From: Oceanobacter kriegii DSM 6294
GTDB taxonomy: Bacteria; Pseudomonadota; Gammaproteobacteria; Pseudomonadales; Oceanobacteraceae
Direction: 5' to 3'
Assembly: GCF_000422845.1 (NCBI RefSeq)
Contig: NZ_AUGV01000008.1
Span: 62,001 to 126,000, forward strand
Length of the DNA: 64,000 bases
Numbering within the stretch: position 1 is the stretch's first letter; each line of letters begins with the position of its first letter. This document shows, in pieces, positions 27,657-36,734 of the stretch. A program made the translations under genes and the position numbers. Under the pieces are notes generated by a model. The model was not told the origin of the DNA, made no database searches, and was given only the letters and a program-made list of their open reading frames with translations.

Positions 27657-29236
27657 CAGAGGGTGCTCCCTTCGGTTGCTGCGGCGGCGCCAGTGGATTC
27701 GTCAGCGGCAGAGAAATCACCGGCCATCATGCGGCCCAGTGCTTCAATGGATGATTGCGGGGTCGGGGTTAAAGGCGACAGCTGGCCATCACAAATAGCG
27801 CCGATGCGGTCGGAAATCAGGAACAGTTCGTCGATATCCTCCGACACCACCAGAATCGCCGCGCCCTGATCACGTAGCTCGATCAGGGCCTTGTGAATGG
27901 CAGTGGCAGCACCGATGTCGACCCCCCAGGTCGGGTGGGCGGCGATCAGCAGTTTCGGGTTCTGCATGATCTCGCGACCGATGATGAATTTCTGCAGGTT
28001 ACCGCCCGAGAGGCTGTCAGCCTGAGCGTGGCGGCCGGCGGTTTTCACCTTGTAATCACGGATGATCTGGTCGGCGAATTCTTCGGTTTTCTTCCAACAC
28101 ACTAACCCCTTTTGAACCAGCCTTTTTCCTCCAACCTTGGTCAGGAAGCCGGTCAACAGGGCATTTTCGGTGAGGCTCATTTCCGGTACTGCGCCACGGC
28201 CCAAACGCTCTTCCGGTACAAACGCCAGCCCTTGTTCGCGGCGCTTTTCCGGGGTCAGTCTGGCGACATCGACGCTGTTAAACACAATGCTGCCAGCCGG
28301 ACTCAAATGTTCGCCGCTGAGGCTGGCCAGCAGTTCTTCCTGACCGTTACCGGCGACGCCGGCAATACCAACGATTTCACCGGCATTAACAGTCAGATTG
28401 AGGTTTTTCAGGTGCACGCCGAATGGATCGTCGCTGGGCAAATCCAGCTTGCTAACCTGCAGGGTCGGTTTGCTACCGAGGGTTTTTGGATAGGTGGTGC
28501 TGACCGGCGTGTCGTCACCGACCATCATTTTCGCCATGCTGGTGGTGTCTTGCTCGGCCGGGATGCAGGAACCGGACACCCGTCCAGCCCGCAATACCGT
28601 TGCCTTGTGACACAGGGCTTTTACTTCATGCAGCTTATGGCTGATAAACATGATGGAGCAGCCTTCGCTGGCCAACTGACGCAGGGTCACGAACAAGGTG
28701 TCGACTTCCTGTGGCGTCAGTACCGAGGTGGGCTCATCCAGAATCAGCAGCTTGATGTTCTGCACCAGACAACGAACGATTTCGACCCGCTGGCGCTCAC
28801 CCACCGACAGGGTATGCACTTCGCGGTCTGGCTGAATCGCCATGCCGTATTTTTCCGATACCGTACGAATCTTCTCTGCCAGCTCGTCGAGGTCTTTGGC
28901 GTCGTCGCCCAGTGCCAGAGCGATGTTCTCGGTGACGGTGAGGGTGTCGAACAGCGAGAAATGCTGGAACACCATGCCAATGCCCATCTTACGGGCGTGG
29001 GCCGGGTCTTTTACATCCAGTGGCAAACCATCCCACAGCAGCTCACCCCGGTCGGGCTTTACCAAACCGTAGATGACTTTCATCAGGGTGCTTTTACCCG
29101 CACCGTTCTCGCCCAGAATCGCGTGGATTTCAGCGGGAGCAATGTCGATGTGGATGTCGTCGTTGGCCAAACAGCCGGGGTACTGCTTGGTGATGCCTCG
29201 CAGGCTCAGGCGCGGCGGTTGCGGGTGGGTTGGCAC
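27656..29236 (-). CDS. Nucleoside ABC transporter ATP-binding protein with two ATPase domains
   Basis: 526 residues: two ABC cassettes in tandem as in NupA/YufO and RbsA-like proteins. The first has Walker A LGENGAGKSTLMK, signature LSVGERQRVEIVR and Walker B LLILDEPTS. The second is the usual degenerate copy (GVAGNGQEELLASLSG, LSGGNLQKFIIGRE, LLIAAHPTWGVD). The start is taken as GTG at 29236 because GAGAGGAC sits 8 bp upstream and the region beyond contains a RutR-type operator. An ATG frame 132 bp upstream would translate through that operator. First gene of the operon, divergent from xdhA. Confidence 0.92.
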   Translation of the reverse strand: MPTHPQPPRLSLRGITKQYPGCLANDDIHIDIAPAEIHAILGENGAGKSTLMKVIYGLVKPDRGELLWDGLPLDVKDPAHARKMGIGMVFQHFSLFDTLTVTENIALALGDDAKDLDELAEKIRTVSEKYGMAIQPDREVHTLSVGERQRVEIVRCLVQNIKLLILDEPTSVLTPQEVDTLFVTLRQLASEGCSIMFISHKLHEVKALCHKATVLRAGRVSGSCIPAEQDTTSMAKMMVGDDTPVSTTYPKTLGSKPTLQVSKLDLPSDDPFGVHLKNLNLTVNAGEIVGIAGVAGNGQEELLASLSGEHLSPAGSIVFNSVDVARLTPEKRREQGLAFVPEERLGRGAVPEMSLTENALLTGFLTKVGGKRLVQKGLVCWKKTEEFADQIIRDYKVKTAGRHAQADSLSGGNLQKFIIGREIMQNPKLLIAAHPTWGVDIGAATAIHKALIELRDQGAAILVVSEDIDELFLISDRIGAICDGQLSPLTPTPQSSIEALGRMMAGDFSAADESTGAAAATEGSTL

Positions 29237-29306
29237 AGAAGCGTCCTCTCTGGTGTCGGTCCAGATTCGTTGTCGTTTTGGGTCGTCCCAGCTGCACAGC
29301 AAAAAG

Positions 29307-29322
29307 CTGGCCAATTGGTCAG
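29307..29322. promoter_or_regulatory. RutR-type operator before the nucleoside ABC operon
   Basis: CTGGCCAATTGGTCAG matches the consensus at 11 of 14 positions and is preceded by AGCAAAAAG, the extended flank. It lies 70 bp upstream of the GTG start of the ATPase. Confidence 0.68.
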
Positions 29323-29371
29323 AAACTTTTTTATCGATCATCCTGATTGGCTGGTATATTAAATGCAATAC

Positions 29372-29387
29372 ATGACCGATCGGTCAG
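29372..29387. promoter_or_regulatory. RutR-type operator between the ABC and xdh operons
   Basis: ATGACCGATCGGTCAG contains the perfect palindrome TGACCGATCGGTCA, with symmetric A-to-G and T-to-C changes from the consensus. It is centrally placed between the divergent ATPase and xdhA genes and could control both. Confidence 0.62.
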
Positions 29388-29528
29388 GTTTTGCCGGGTC
29401 TCAGGACCTTTTACAGCGCATATTTGACGAAGCCCTTGGGAAAAAACGGAACAAAGAAAAATTCCCAATAAAAATCAAAAGCTTATGGATTGTTTGGTGA
29501 TGCTACCGGGCAATTGGAGGACAACCGT

Positions 29529-31079
29529 GTGATTCGTTTTCTGCTGAATGACCAGATTCAGGAAATTGAAAAACTTGCTCCGGATTTGACCATTCTGGAA
29601 TACCTGCGCACCGTCGAGGTGCAACGCGGCACCAAGGAAGGCTGTGCATCCGGCGACTGTGGTGCCTGTACTGTGGTCATCGCTGAACCTTCTAATGTTG
29701 AAGGAAAACTCAGCTATAAAAGCGCCAACAGCTGCATCACCTTTGTTGGCAGCTTGCATGGTAAACAGCTGATTACGGTTGAGCACCTGAAGCAGGGTCG
29801 CCAGCTGCACAATACCCAGCAGGCGATGGTCGATTGTCATGGTTCCCAGTGTGGATTCTGCACGCCGGGGTTTGTGATGTCGCTGTTTGCGTTGCAGAAG
29901 AATCAGTCTGCTGCGTCAGGTCAAGCGGTGCAGTCATTTGATCCTGCCAATCCGGTAAATCCAACTCAGCAACGTCACCAGATCGAACTGGCGTTAGGCG
30001 GAAATCTCTGTCGTTGTACCGGTTATCGGCCAATTATTGATGCGGCTGCCAATGTGTTGAGCGAAGCCCGCTCGGATTCGTTTGAAGGCGATCAATTCGA
30101 CCAGCAGGAAACCAATACCTGGGAGCAGCTGATGGCGCTGCGTTCAGAAGATCCATCTTCCGGTTCGGTCAGTGAAGCTTCAGAAAGACACTCTTCAGAA
30201 CGACATTTTTTCTCTCCCAAATCCATTAACGAATTAACCGGTCTGCTGGCGAAATATCCACAGGCGCGGCTGGTTGCAGGCGGCACGGATCTGGCGCTGG
30301 AATACACCCAGATGCTCAAACCGCTGGATGTGCTGGTGTACACAGGCTCAGTAGCAGAGATGAAGACCGTCTCTTTGAACGACGCGTCCCTGACCATTGG
30401 CGGTGCCGTGTCGCTGTCGGAAGCCATGCCGTATATCCAGCAAGTGTTGCCGGAATTTGCCAACATGATGGAGCGCTTTGCGGCGTTGCAGGTGCGTAAT
30501 CAGGGCACCATGGCAGGCAACGTCGCCAATGCCTCGCCCATCGGCGATACCCCACCAGTGCTGCTGGCGCTGGACGCCTTGCTGCATGTGCATTCCGCCG
30601 AAGGGAAAACGGTTATCCCTGTGAATGGCTTCTTTACCGGCTACCGCCAGACCACCTTGCCAGCAGGCGGGGTGATTACGGAGATTGAAATTCCGCTCAA
30701 TAAAACCGACTGGCATCGCCGGGTCTACAAGGTGTCAAAACGCCTCGAAGACGATATTTCTGCGGTGCTGGCGGCCGTTATGTTCAAGGTTGAAGACGGG
30801 CTGATCGTCGATGCCCGACTGGGCTTTGGCGGCGTGGCCGCAGTGCCGTTACGAGTGGAGTCTGCCGAACAGGCGCTGATTGGTCAGCCCGCCACCGTGG
30901 ATGGCATCAAGGCGGCGCAGGCCGAGTTGGCCAATACCCTCAAGCCACTAACGGATGTTCGAGCCACGGCGGAATACCGGCTGCAACTGGTTCAGAATCT
31001 GCTGACCCGCGCCGTGCTGGAATATCAACAGCCGGAACAAGCCGTGACTGTCTCAAGCGAGGTATCCGCCCATGCGTAA
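29529..31079 (+). CDS. xdhA: Xanthine dehydrogenase small subunit (FeS/FAD)
   Basis: 516 residues. The N-terminal plant-type 2Fe-2S cluster ligands are in KEGCASGDCGACTVV, and the second cluster in SQCGFCTPGF and NLCRCTGYRPI. The FAD-binding domain follows (LVAGGTDLALEYTQ, QVRNQGTMAGNVANASPIGDTPPVLLALDA). The GTG start is set by a strong GGAGG 8 bp upstream; an ATG at 29490 is the alternative. It oxidises hypoxanthine and xanthine to urate together with XdhB. First gene of xdhABC-uraD-uraH-guaD-puuD. The linker before the FAD domain is Ser/Glu-rich and longer than usual. Confidence 0.94.
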   Translation: MIRFLLNDQIQEIEKLAPDLTILEYLRTVEVQRGTKEGCASGDCGACTVVIAEPSNVEGKLSYKSANSCITFVGSLHGKQLITVEHLKQGRQLHNTQQAMVDCHGSQCGFCTPGFVMSLFALQKNQSAASGQAVQSFDPANPVNPTQQRHQIELALGGNLCRCTGYRPIIDAAANVLSEARSDSFEGDQFDQQETNTWEQLMALRSEDPSSGSVSEASERHSSERHFFSPKSINELTGLLAKYPQARLVAGGTDLALEYTQMLKPLDVLVYTGSVAEMKTVSLNDASLTIGGAVSLSEAMPYIQQVLPEFANMMERFAALQVRNQGTMAGNVANASPIGDTPPVLLALDALLHVHSAEGKTVIPVNGFFTGYRQTTLPAGGVITEIEIPLNKTDWHRRVYKVSKRLEDDISAVLAAVMFKVEDGLIVDARLGFGGVAAVPLRVESAEQALIGQPATVDGIKAAQAELANTLKPLTDVRATAEYRLQLVQNLLTRAVLEYQQPEQAVTVSSEVSAHA

Positions 31080-33558
31080 GGTTGAATTGGCGTCTACCCA
31101 GAACAATGAACCGAACCCACAGGCGCTGGGTTCGGCAACCTCTCAGCAGGAGCGTGCCGGTGTCAGTCTGGTGACTGGTGCTGTTGGCAAGCCCTCAAAA
31201 CACGAAAGCGCGGTGCAGCACGTTAGTGGCAGCGCCCGCTACGTTGATGACCTGATTGAACCGGCCAACGGCTTGTACGCCGCGGTGATTCGCAGCCCGA
31301 TAGCCAAAGGTACTCTCAGCAAGCTCGATTTGAGTGCCGTCAAAGCCAGTCCGGGTGTGGTCACTGTGATGACCATCGACGAAGTGCCTGGTCATAAAGA
31401 CATTGGCCCGGTGTTCCCCGGTGATCCGTTGATGACCTCCACCGAAGTGAAATTCTTCGGACAGGTGTTAGCTGTTGTGGCCGCCAGCACTGAAATGCAG
31501 GCACGCCGAGCGGCGCAGAAAGCCGTGATTGAATTTGACCCGTCGGCCGCTGGATACAACCAGCCACTGCTGGACCCTCGCAAAGCCGTGGCCAAAAACA
31601 GCCTGGTGCGACCCAGCCATTACATGACGCTTGGTGATGTCGATGCCGCCTTTGCGCAATCGGCACAGGTGCTGGAAGCCAAACAGCATGTCGGTGGTCA
31701 GGAGCACTTCTATCTGGAAGGGCAGGTGTCGCTGGCGATGCCAACCGAAGAAGGCGGCATGCTGGTGTATACCTCCAGCCAGCATCCCAGCGAAGTACAA
31801 AAGCTGGTGGCCGAAGTGCTGGATATTCCGCTCAATCGGGTGACGGTGGATATGCGCCGTATGGGTGGTGGCTTCGGTGGCAAGGAAAGTCAGGCGGCCC
31901 AGTGGGCCTGTTTGGCGGCGCTGCTGGCCGACAAAACCGGCCGGGCGGTGAAGCTGCGGTTGCCTCGTCAGGACGACATGATCATGACCGGCAAGCGCCA
32001 TCCGTTTGCCAACCAGTACCGCATTGGCATCGACGCCGAAGGTCTGATTCAGGCGGCAGACATTGAAGTGATTGGCGACTGCGGTAACTCGCCGGATTTG
32101 TCCGACGCCATTGTCGATCGCGCCATGTTCCACGCCGACAACGCCTATTTCCTGCCTAACGCCCGTATTGCCGGTCATCGTGCCTTGACCAACACGGTAT
32201 CGCACACGGCCTACCGTGGTTTTGGTGGCCCACAAGGCATGATGATTATCGAACGGGCAATGGACGATATTGCTCGCGCGGTGGGCAAGGACCCGCTCGA
32301 CGTTCGTAAGCTCAACTTGTATGGCACAGATTCGGTTAACCCTGAGCGTTCGATGACGCCGTATCACCAGCAGGTCGAGTTCAATTACCTTCCGGAAATC
32401 ATCGAACAGCTGGAAGACAGCAGTGACTATCGCGCTCGCCGCACGGCCATCCGTGAGTACAACAAAACCAGCCCTATCCTGAAAAAAGGCCTGGCGCTGA
32501 CACCGATTAAATTCGGCATTTCTTTCACCTTGCAGCATCTGAATCAGGCCGGGGCGCTGATTCATATTTACACCGACGGTTCGATTCAGGTGAATCACGG
32601 CGGTACCGAAATGGGCCAGGGCTTACACACCAAGGTTGGCCAGATTGTGGCGCAGACCCTGGGTGTGAAACTGGAGTCCATTCAGGTCACCGCCACCCGC
32701 ACCGACAAGGTGCCGAACACCTCGCCAACCGCGGCGTCCAGCGGCACCGACCTCAACGGCAAGGCCGCTCAGAACGCGGCACTGACGCTGAAACAGCGGC
32801 TGGTGGAGTTTCTCGTTGCTGAAAAATCGACAGCGGAAAACCCGCTGACGGCAGAATCCATCGTGATGGAAGACGGCATGGTGAGCTGGGGGTCTTCTGA
32901 CGACTCAAACGAACCTGAAACAATGACCTTCGCCGAGCTGGTTCAGGCCGCGTACGTCGGCCGTATCTCGTTGTCATCAACCGGTTATTACCGCACTCCG
33001 AAAATCTGGTACGACCGCGATCAGGCCAAGGGCCGTCCGTTCTTCTACTTTGCTTTGGGCGCCGCGGTGTCTGAGGTGCTGGTGGATACCCTGACCGGCG
33101 AATACAAGGTCACTCGTGTGGATATCTTGCACGACGTTGGCCGCAGCATTAACCCGGCCATCGACCGTGGCCAGATCGAAGGCGGCTTTATCCAAGGCAT
33201 GGGCTGGCTCACCACCGAAGAACTGGTGTGGCACGAAGACGGCCGTTTGCTGAGCAATAACCCGGCGACCTACAAGATTCCGGCCATTGGCGATACGCCG
33301 CCGGTGTTCAATGTTGAACTGTACGAACACGCCAACGACGAAGCCACGGTGTACAACTCCAAGGCCGTGGGTGAGCCGCCGTTTATGCTGGCCATTTCCG
33401 TTTGGTCGGCCCTGCGCGATGCCGTCAGCAGCCTGTCGGATTACACCATCAGCCCGGACCTTGATGCTCCGGCCACGCCAGAACGGGTGCTAAAAGCCGT
33501 GATGGATGTTCAGCGTCAGCTGGCGGAAACCAGCCTGAATCAGGAGGCTGAACTATGA
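31072..33558 (+). CDS. xdhB: Xanthine dehydrogenase large subunit (molybdopterin)
   Basis: 828 residues. Molybdenum-cofactor domain with GGQEHFYLEGQ, the glycine-rich MGGGFGGKESQ, AYRGFGGPQGM and the terminal KAVGEPPFMLAISVWSALRDA containing the catalytic glutamate. The first 30 residues are an extra polar extension. It overlaps xdhA by 8 bp and xdhC by 4 bp, so subunits are translated in step. Full family length. Confidence 0.95.
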   Translation: MRKVELASTQNNEPNPQALGSATSQQERAGVSLVTGAVGKPSKHESAVQHVSGSARYVDDLIEPANGLYAAVIRSPIAKGTLSKLDLSAVKASPGVVTVMTIDEVPGHKDIGPVFPGDPLMTSTEVKFFGQVLAVVAASTEMQARRAAQKAVIEFDPSAAGYNQPLLDPRKAVAKNSLVRPSHYMTLGDVDAAFAQSAQVLEAKQHVGGQEHFYLEGQVSLAMPTEEGGMLVYTSSQHPSEVQKLVAEVLDIPLNRVTVDMRRMGGGFGGKESQAAQWACLAALLADKTGRAVKLRLPRQDDMIMTGKRHPFANQYRIGIDAEGLIQAADIEVIGDCGNSPDLSDAIVDRAMFHADNAYFLPNARIAGHRALTNTVSHTAYRGFGGPQGMMIIERAMDDIARAVGKDPLDVRKLNLYGTDSVNPERSMTPYHQQVEFNYLPEIIEQLEDSSDYRARRTAIREYNKTSPILKKGLALTPIKFGISFTLQHLNQAGALIHIYTDGSIQVNHGGTEMGQGLHTKVGQIVAQTLGVKLESIQVTATRTDKVPNTSPTAASSGTDLNGKAAQNAALTLKQRLVEFLVAEKSTAENPLTAESIVMEDGMVSWGSSDDSNEPETMTFAELVQAAYVGRISLSSTGYYRTPKIWYDRDQAKGRPFFYFALGAAVSEVLVDTLTGEYKVTRVDILHDVGRSINPAIDRGQIEGGFIQGMGWLTTEELVWHEDGRLLSNNPATYKIPAIGDTPPVFNVELYEHANDEATVYNSKAVGEPPFMLAISVWSALRDAVSSLSDYTISPDLDAPATPERVLKAVMDVQRQLAETSLNQEAEL

Positions 33559-34493
33559 AAATCTGGTCCGACTCATTGGCCGAATGCCAACGCAATGGTA
33601 CGCCGCATGTACTGGTCACAGTGATCAGCACGGGGGGCTCTACCCCAAGGGCGTCCGGCACCAAGATGCTGGTGCTGGCTGACGATGTGATCGACACCAT
33701 TGGCGGCGGCCAACTCGAATTTCAGGCGGTGCATCAGGCCCGTGAGCTGCTGATCGACCCAACCAAAAATCACCAAAACCAACAGCTGATCAAACAGGTG
33801 TTACTGGGTGCCGACGCTGGTCAGTGCTGCGGCGGTTACGCCACCTTGTTATTCGAAAGCTATCCCGCTCGTGCCGCCGAGTTGCTGGTGTTTGGAGCGG
33901 GCCATGTGGCCAAGGCGTTGATGACGATTCTGGGGCAGCTGCCGGTGGCGACACGCTGGATCGACAACCGCCCGAACATGTTTCCACCACAGGAGGCGTT
34001 GGCAGCTCATATCGACTGTGTGTTGGTGCAGGAGCCAGAGATTCCCGAGCAGCTGCTGGAACAGGCTCCGGCGGGTGCGCGGGTGCTGATTCTGACCCAC
34101 GATCACGCGCTCGATTATCGTCTGGCCGAAACCGCGCTGAAGCTGAACAGGTTTGCTTCTGTCGGTGTAATCGGCTCCGACAACAAATCCAAACGCTTCC
34201 GTCACCGCCTGCAGGCCAATGGCATCAGCGAGGAACAGCTGGCGTCGATGCAATGTCCGGTGGGCTTAGCGGAGGTGGGCGGCAAGCTGCCGATGGAAGT
34301 GGCGGTATCGATTGCTGGCCAGCTGATTCATTTTTATCAGGCAGAGCAGCAACCATCCGCTCGTGGCTGTTCAAGAAACCACGGGGGAGTACCACTGCCA
34401 ACACTCAAATCCCTGATGAAAAAAGACAAACTCGAACACGACGCGCTGCCCGGTTTACCGGATACCGCTACCACAAAGGCCACTGAATCATGA
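33555..34493 (+). CDS. xdhC: Xanthine dehydrogenase accessory protein
   Basis: 312 residues. XdhC-type N-terminal region (VTVISTGGSTPRASGTKMLV, TIGGGQLEFQAVHQA) and CoxI-like Rossmann region (ELLVFGAGHVAKALMTILGQLP, SVGVIGSDNKSKRFRHRLQANG). It protects and inserts the sulfurated molybdenum cofactor into XdhB. The C-terminal 45 residues after the Rossmann part are polar and not conserved as far as I can tell. ATGA overlap with uraD. Confidence 0.93.
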   Translation: MKIWSDSLAECQRNGTPHVLVTVISTGGSTPRASGTKMLVLADDVIDTIGGGQLEFQAVHQARELLIDPTKNHQNQQLIKQVLLGADAGQCCGGYATLLFESYPARAAELLVFGAGHVAKALMTILGQLPVATRWIDNRPNMFPPQEALAAHIDCVLVQEPEIPEQLLEQAPAGARVLILTHDHALDYRLAETALKLNRFASVGVIGSDNKSKRFRHRLQANGISEEQLASMQCPVGLAEVGGKLPMEVAVSIAGQLIHFYQAEQQPSARGCSRNHGGVPLPTLKSLMKKDKLEHDALPGLPDTATTKATES

Positions 34494-34993
34494 CCCTCGA
34501 ACAACTGAATCAATTATCCACAGCGGAAGCGACCACCGCCTTTATGCAATGTTGCGTGGCGGAACGCTGGGTTCAGGGAATGGTGGCGGCGCGGCCGTTT
34601 TCTTCTGTCGAACACCTGTATGATGCCGCCGACAAAATCTGGCAAGAACTGGAAGAAGCCGACTATCTGCAAGCCTTCGAAGGTCACCCAAAAATCGGCG
34701 ATGTGACCTCGCTGAAGCAGAAATACGCCAGCACCAAACAGCTGGCCGCTGGTGAGCAGTCGAGCGTGAACCAGGCCTCCGATGACGTGATACAGGCGCT
34801 GGCGCAAGGTAACGCTGAATACGAACAACGTTACGGTTTTATTTTTATTGTCTGCGCCACTGGCAAAAGTGCCGCAGAGATGCTGGCGTTATTGAAAGCC
34901 CGTTTATTTAACGAGCGAACGTTGGAGCTGCAAAACGCTGCCGACGAACAAGCCAAAATCACTCATATCAGAATAGAAAAGCTGCTGGGCTGA
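34490..34993 (+). CDS. uraD: OHCU decarboxylase
   Basis: 167 residues, full family length. It converts 2-oxo-4-hydroxy-4-carboxy-5-ureidoimidazoline to (S)-allantoin. Motifs: the catalytic-His segment FEGHPKIGDV, KYASTKQLAAGEQSSV, and NAEYEQRYGFIFIVCATGKSAAEMLALLKARL. Overlaps xdhC by 4 bp and is followed by uraH after 26 bp. Confidence 0.95.
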   Translation: MTLEQLNQLSTAEATTAFMQCCVAERWVQGMVAARPFSSVEHLYDAADKIWQELEEADYLQAFEGHPKIGDVTSLKQKYASTKQLAAGEQSSVNQASDDVIQALAQGNAEYEQRYGFIFIVCATGKSAAEMLALLKARLFNERTLELQNAADEQAKITHIRIEKLLG

Positions 34994-35019
34994 GGCCCAA
35001 CAGATAGCAGGAAAACACC

Positions 35020-35379
35020 ATGATTAGCACACACGTACTCGATACCGCCAAAGGCGCACCTGGGGTTGGCATTCATGTCAGCCTCAGCATCCAGAGCAAT
35101 ACCAGCAGCGACGATAATGACGCCGCGCCGGTGTTCACACCGGTCGCCAGTGGCACCACCAACGACGATGGTCGCTTGCCCGACTGGCTGGATGGCAAGA
35201 CCCTTAACCCGGGTACTTACCGCATTCACTTCGATCTGGAAGATTACCTGACCCAGAACCGTCAGCCGGTGTTTTATCCACACGCTGATATCGTGTTCGT
35301 GGTGGCCGACCCGGCCCAACATTTCCACATTCCTTTGCTGTTGAGTCCCTACGGCTACTCAACCTACCGAGGCTCCTGA
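35020..35379 (+). CDS. uraH: 5-Hydroxyisourate hydrolase (transthyretin-like)
   Basis: 119 residues. It opens 5-hydroxyisourate to OHCU. The catalytic His is in STHVLDTAKG, the Arg in GTYRIHFD, the second His in HFHIPLLLSPYGYSTYRGS, and the C-terminal YRGS tetrapeptide is the family hallmark. AGCAGG precedes the start. One base separates it from guaD. Confidence 0.96.
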   Translation: MISTHVLDTAKGAPGVGIHVSLSIQSNTSSDDNDAAPVFTPVASGTTNDDGRLPDWLDGKTLNPGTYRIHFDLEDYLTQNRQPVFYPHADIVFVVADPAQHFHIPLLLSPYGYSTYRGS

Positions 35380-35380
35380 T

Positions 35381-36733
35381 ATGACCACTGCGTTTCGTGG
35401 CACTTTGTTGTACTTCACGGATGATCCCTTATCTTCAGGAAAGAGTGCCGAAGGGGGAGATGCTGTTCACCATATACAGGACGGCCTGTTGCTGGTGGGC
35501 GAGGGCGGTTTTATCGAACGGGTGGGAGAATATTCCGAGCTGATCGGTGAGCTGCCGTTTGGCGTCGAAGTGGTCGACCACAGCGGCAAAATCCTGATGC
35601 CGGGTTTTGTGGATTGCCACATCCACTACCCGCAAACCGAGATGATTGCCGCCTACGGAACGCAGTTGCTCGACTGGCTGGAAACCCACACCTTCCCGGT
35701 GGAGAGCAAGTTCAAGGACTACGACTACGGCGTCAAAATTGCCGAGCGTTTCTGCACTGAGCTGCTGCGCAACGGCACCACCACCGCACTGGTGTTCGGC
35801 AGTGTGCACCCTGAATCGGTCGATGCGTTCTTCACCGTCGCCCAACAACGCAAGCTGCGCATGATCGCCGGTAAGGTGATGATGGATCGCCACGCGCCAG
35901 ACACCGTGCTCGATACCGCCGAAACCAGCTACACCGAATCGAAAGCCCTGATTGAAAAATGGCACGGCAAGGATCGGCTCGACTACGCCGTTACCCCGCG
36001 TTTTGCACCGACCAGCACGCCGGAACAACTGCAGCTGGCTGGACGCTTGTTAGAAGAGTTTCCGGGTGTGTACTTGCACACGCATCTTTCCGAAAACAAG
36101 GATGAAATCGCCTGGGTCAAACAACTGTTCCCGGACTCCGAGCACTATCTGGATGTTTACGATCAGGCCGGTTTGCTGGGCAAACGCAGTGTGTTTGCTC
36201 ATGGCATCCACCTGTGTGACGACGAATGCCAGCGCATGGCCGACAGCGATTCCGTGGTTGCTCATTGTCCGTCGTCGAACCTGTTCCTTGGTTCCGGCCT
36301 GTTCGATTTGCAGAAAATGGACGACTACGGCATTCGTGTGGGTATTGGTTCCGATGTTGGCGGTGGCAGCAGCTTCTCAGCCTTTGATTCATTGGCCGAC
36401 GCCTACAAAATCCAGCAGCTGCGCGATGTGAACCTCGATCCGTTCCGGGCCTTGTATTTGGCCACCCTCGGTGGTGCTAAAGCACTGTCGCTGGACGACC
36501 GTATCGGCAGCTTCAAGCCGGGCATGGAAGCCGACTTTATTGTGCTGGACCCTAAGGCAACGGACTTTCTCGCTTTCCGCACCCAGCACTGCAAAAGCCT
36601 CAAAGAACTGCTGTTTGTGCTCAATACCCTCGGTGACGACCGGGTTGTTAACGCCACCTACATTCTCGGCGAGCTGGCACACACCACAGATATGATTGTC
36701 GACGCTGAACAGGCGTCAGAAGGAGCATACTGA
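35381..36733 (+). CDS. guaD: Guanine deaminase
   Basis: 450 residues of the amidohydrolase superfamily. It has the GuaD-specific PGFVDCHIHYPQTEM, HTHLSENKDEI, FAHGIHLCDDECQ, CPSSNLFLGSGLF and GIGSDVGGGSSFSAF, which carry the zinc ligands. It converts guanine to xanthine, feeding XdhAB. Sits one base after uraH and one base before puuD, so it is firmly inside the operon. Confidence 0.95.
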   Translation: MTTAFRGTLLYFTDDPLSSGKSAEGGDAVHHIQDGLLLVGEGGFIERVGEYSELIGELPFGVEVVDHSGKILMPGFVDCHIHYPQTEMIAAYGTQLLDWLETHTFPVESKFKDYDYGVKIAERFCTELLRNGTTTALVFGSVHPESVDAFFTVAQQRKLRMIAGKVMMDRHAPDTVLDTAETSYTESKALIEKWHGKDRLDYAVTPRFAPTSTPEQLQLAGRLLEEFPGVYLHTHLSENKDEIAWVKQLFPDSEHYLDVYDQAGLLGKRSVFAHGIHLCDDECQRMADSDSVVAHCPSSNLFLGSGLFDLQKMDDYGIRVGIGSDVGGGSSFSAFDSLADAYKIQQLRDVNLDPFRALYLATLGGAKALSLDDRIGSFKPGMEADFIVLDPKATDFLAFRTQHCKSLKELLFVLNTLGDDRVVNATYILGELAHTTDMIVDAEQASEGAY

Positions 36734-36734
36734 T

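Noticed and set aside
28112-29362. Long open frame on the + strand opposite the ABC ATPase gene
   Set aside because: It is antisense to a clear double-ATPase with all motifs; the composition (Gln/His/Arg-rich) is typical of a shadow frame.
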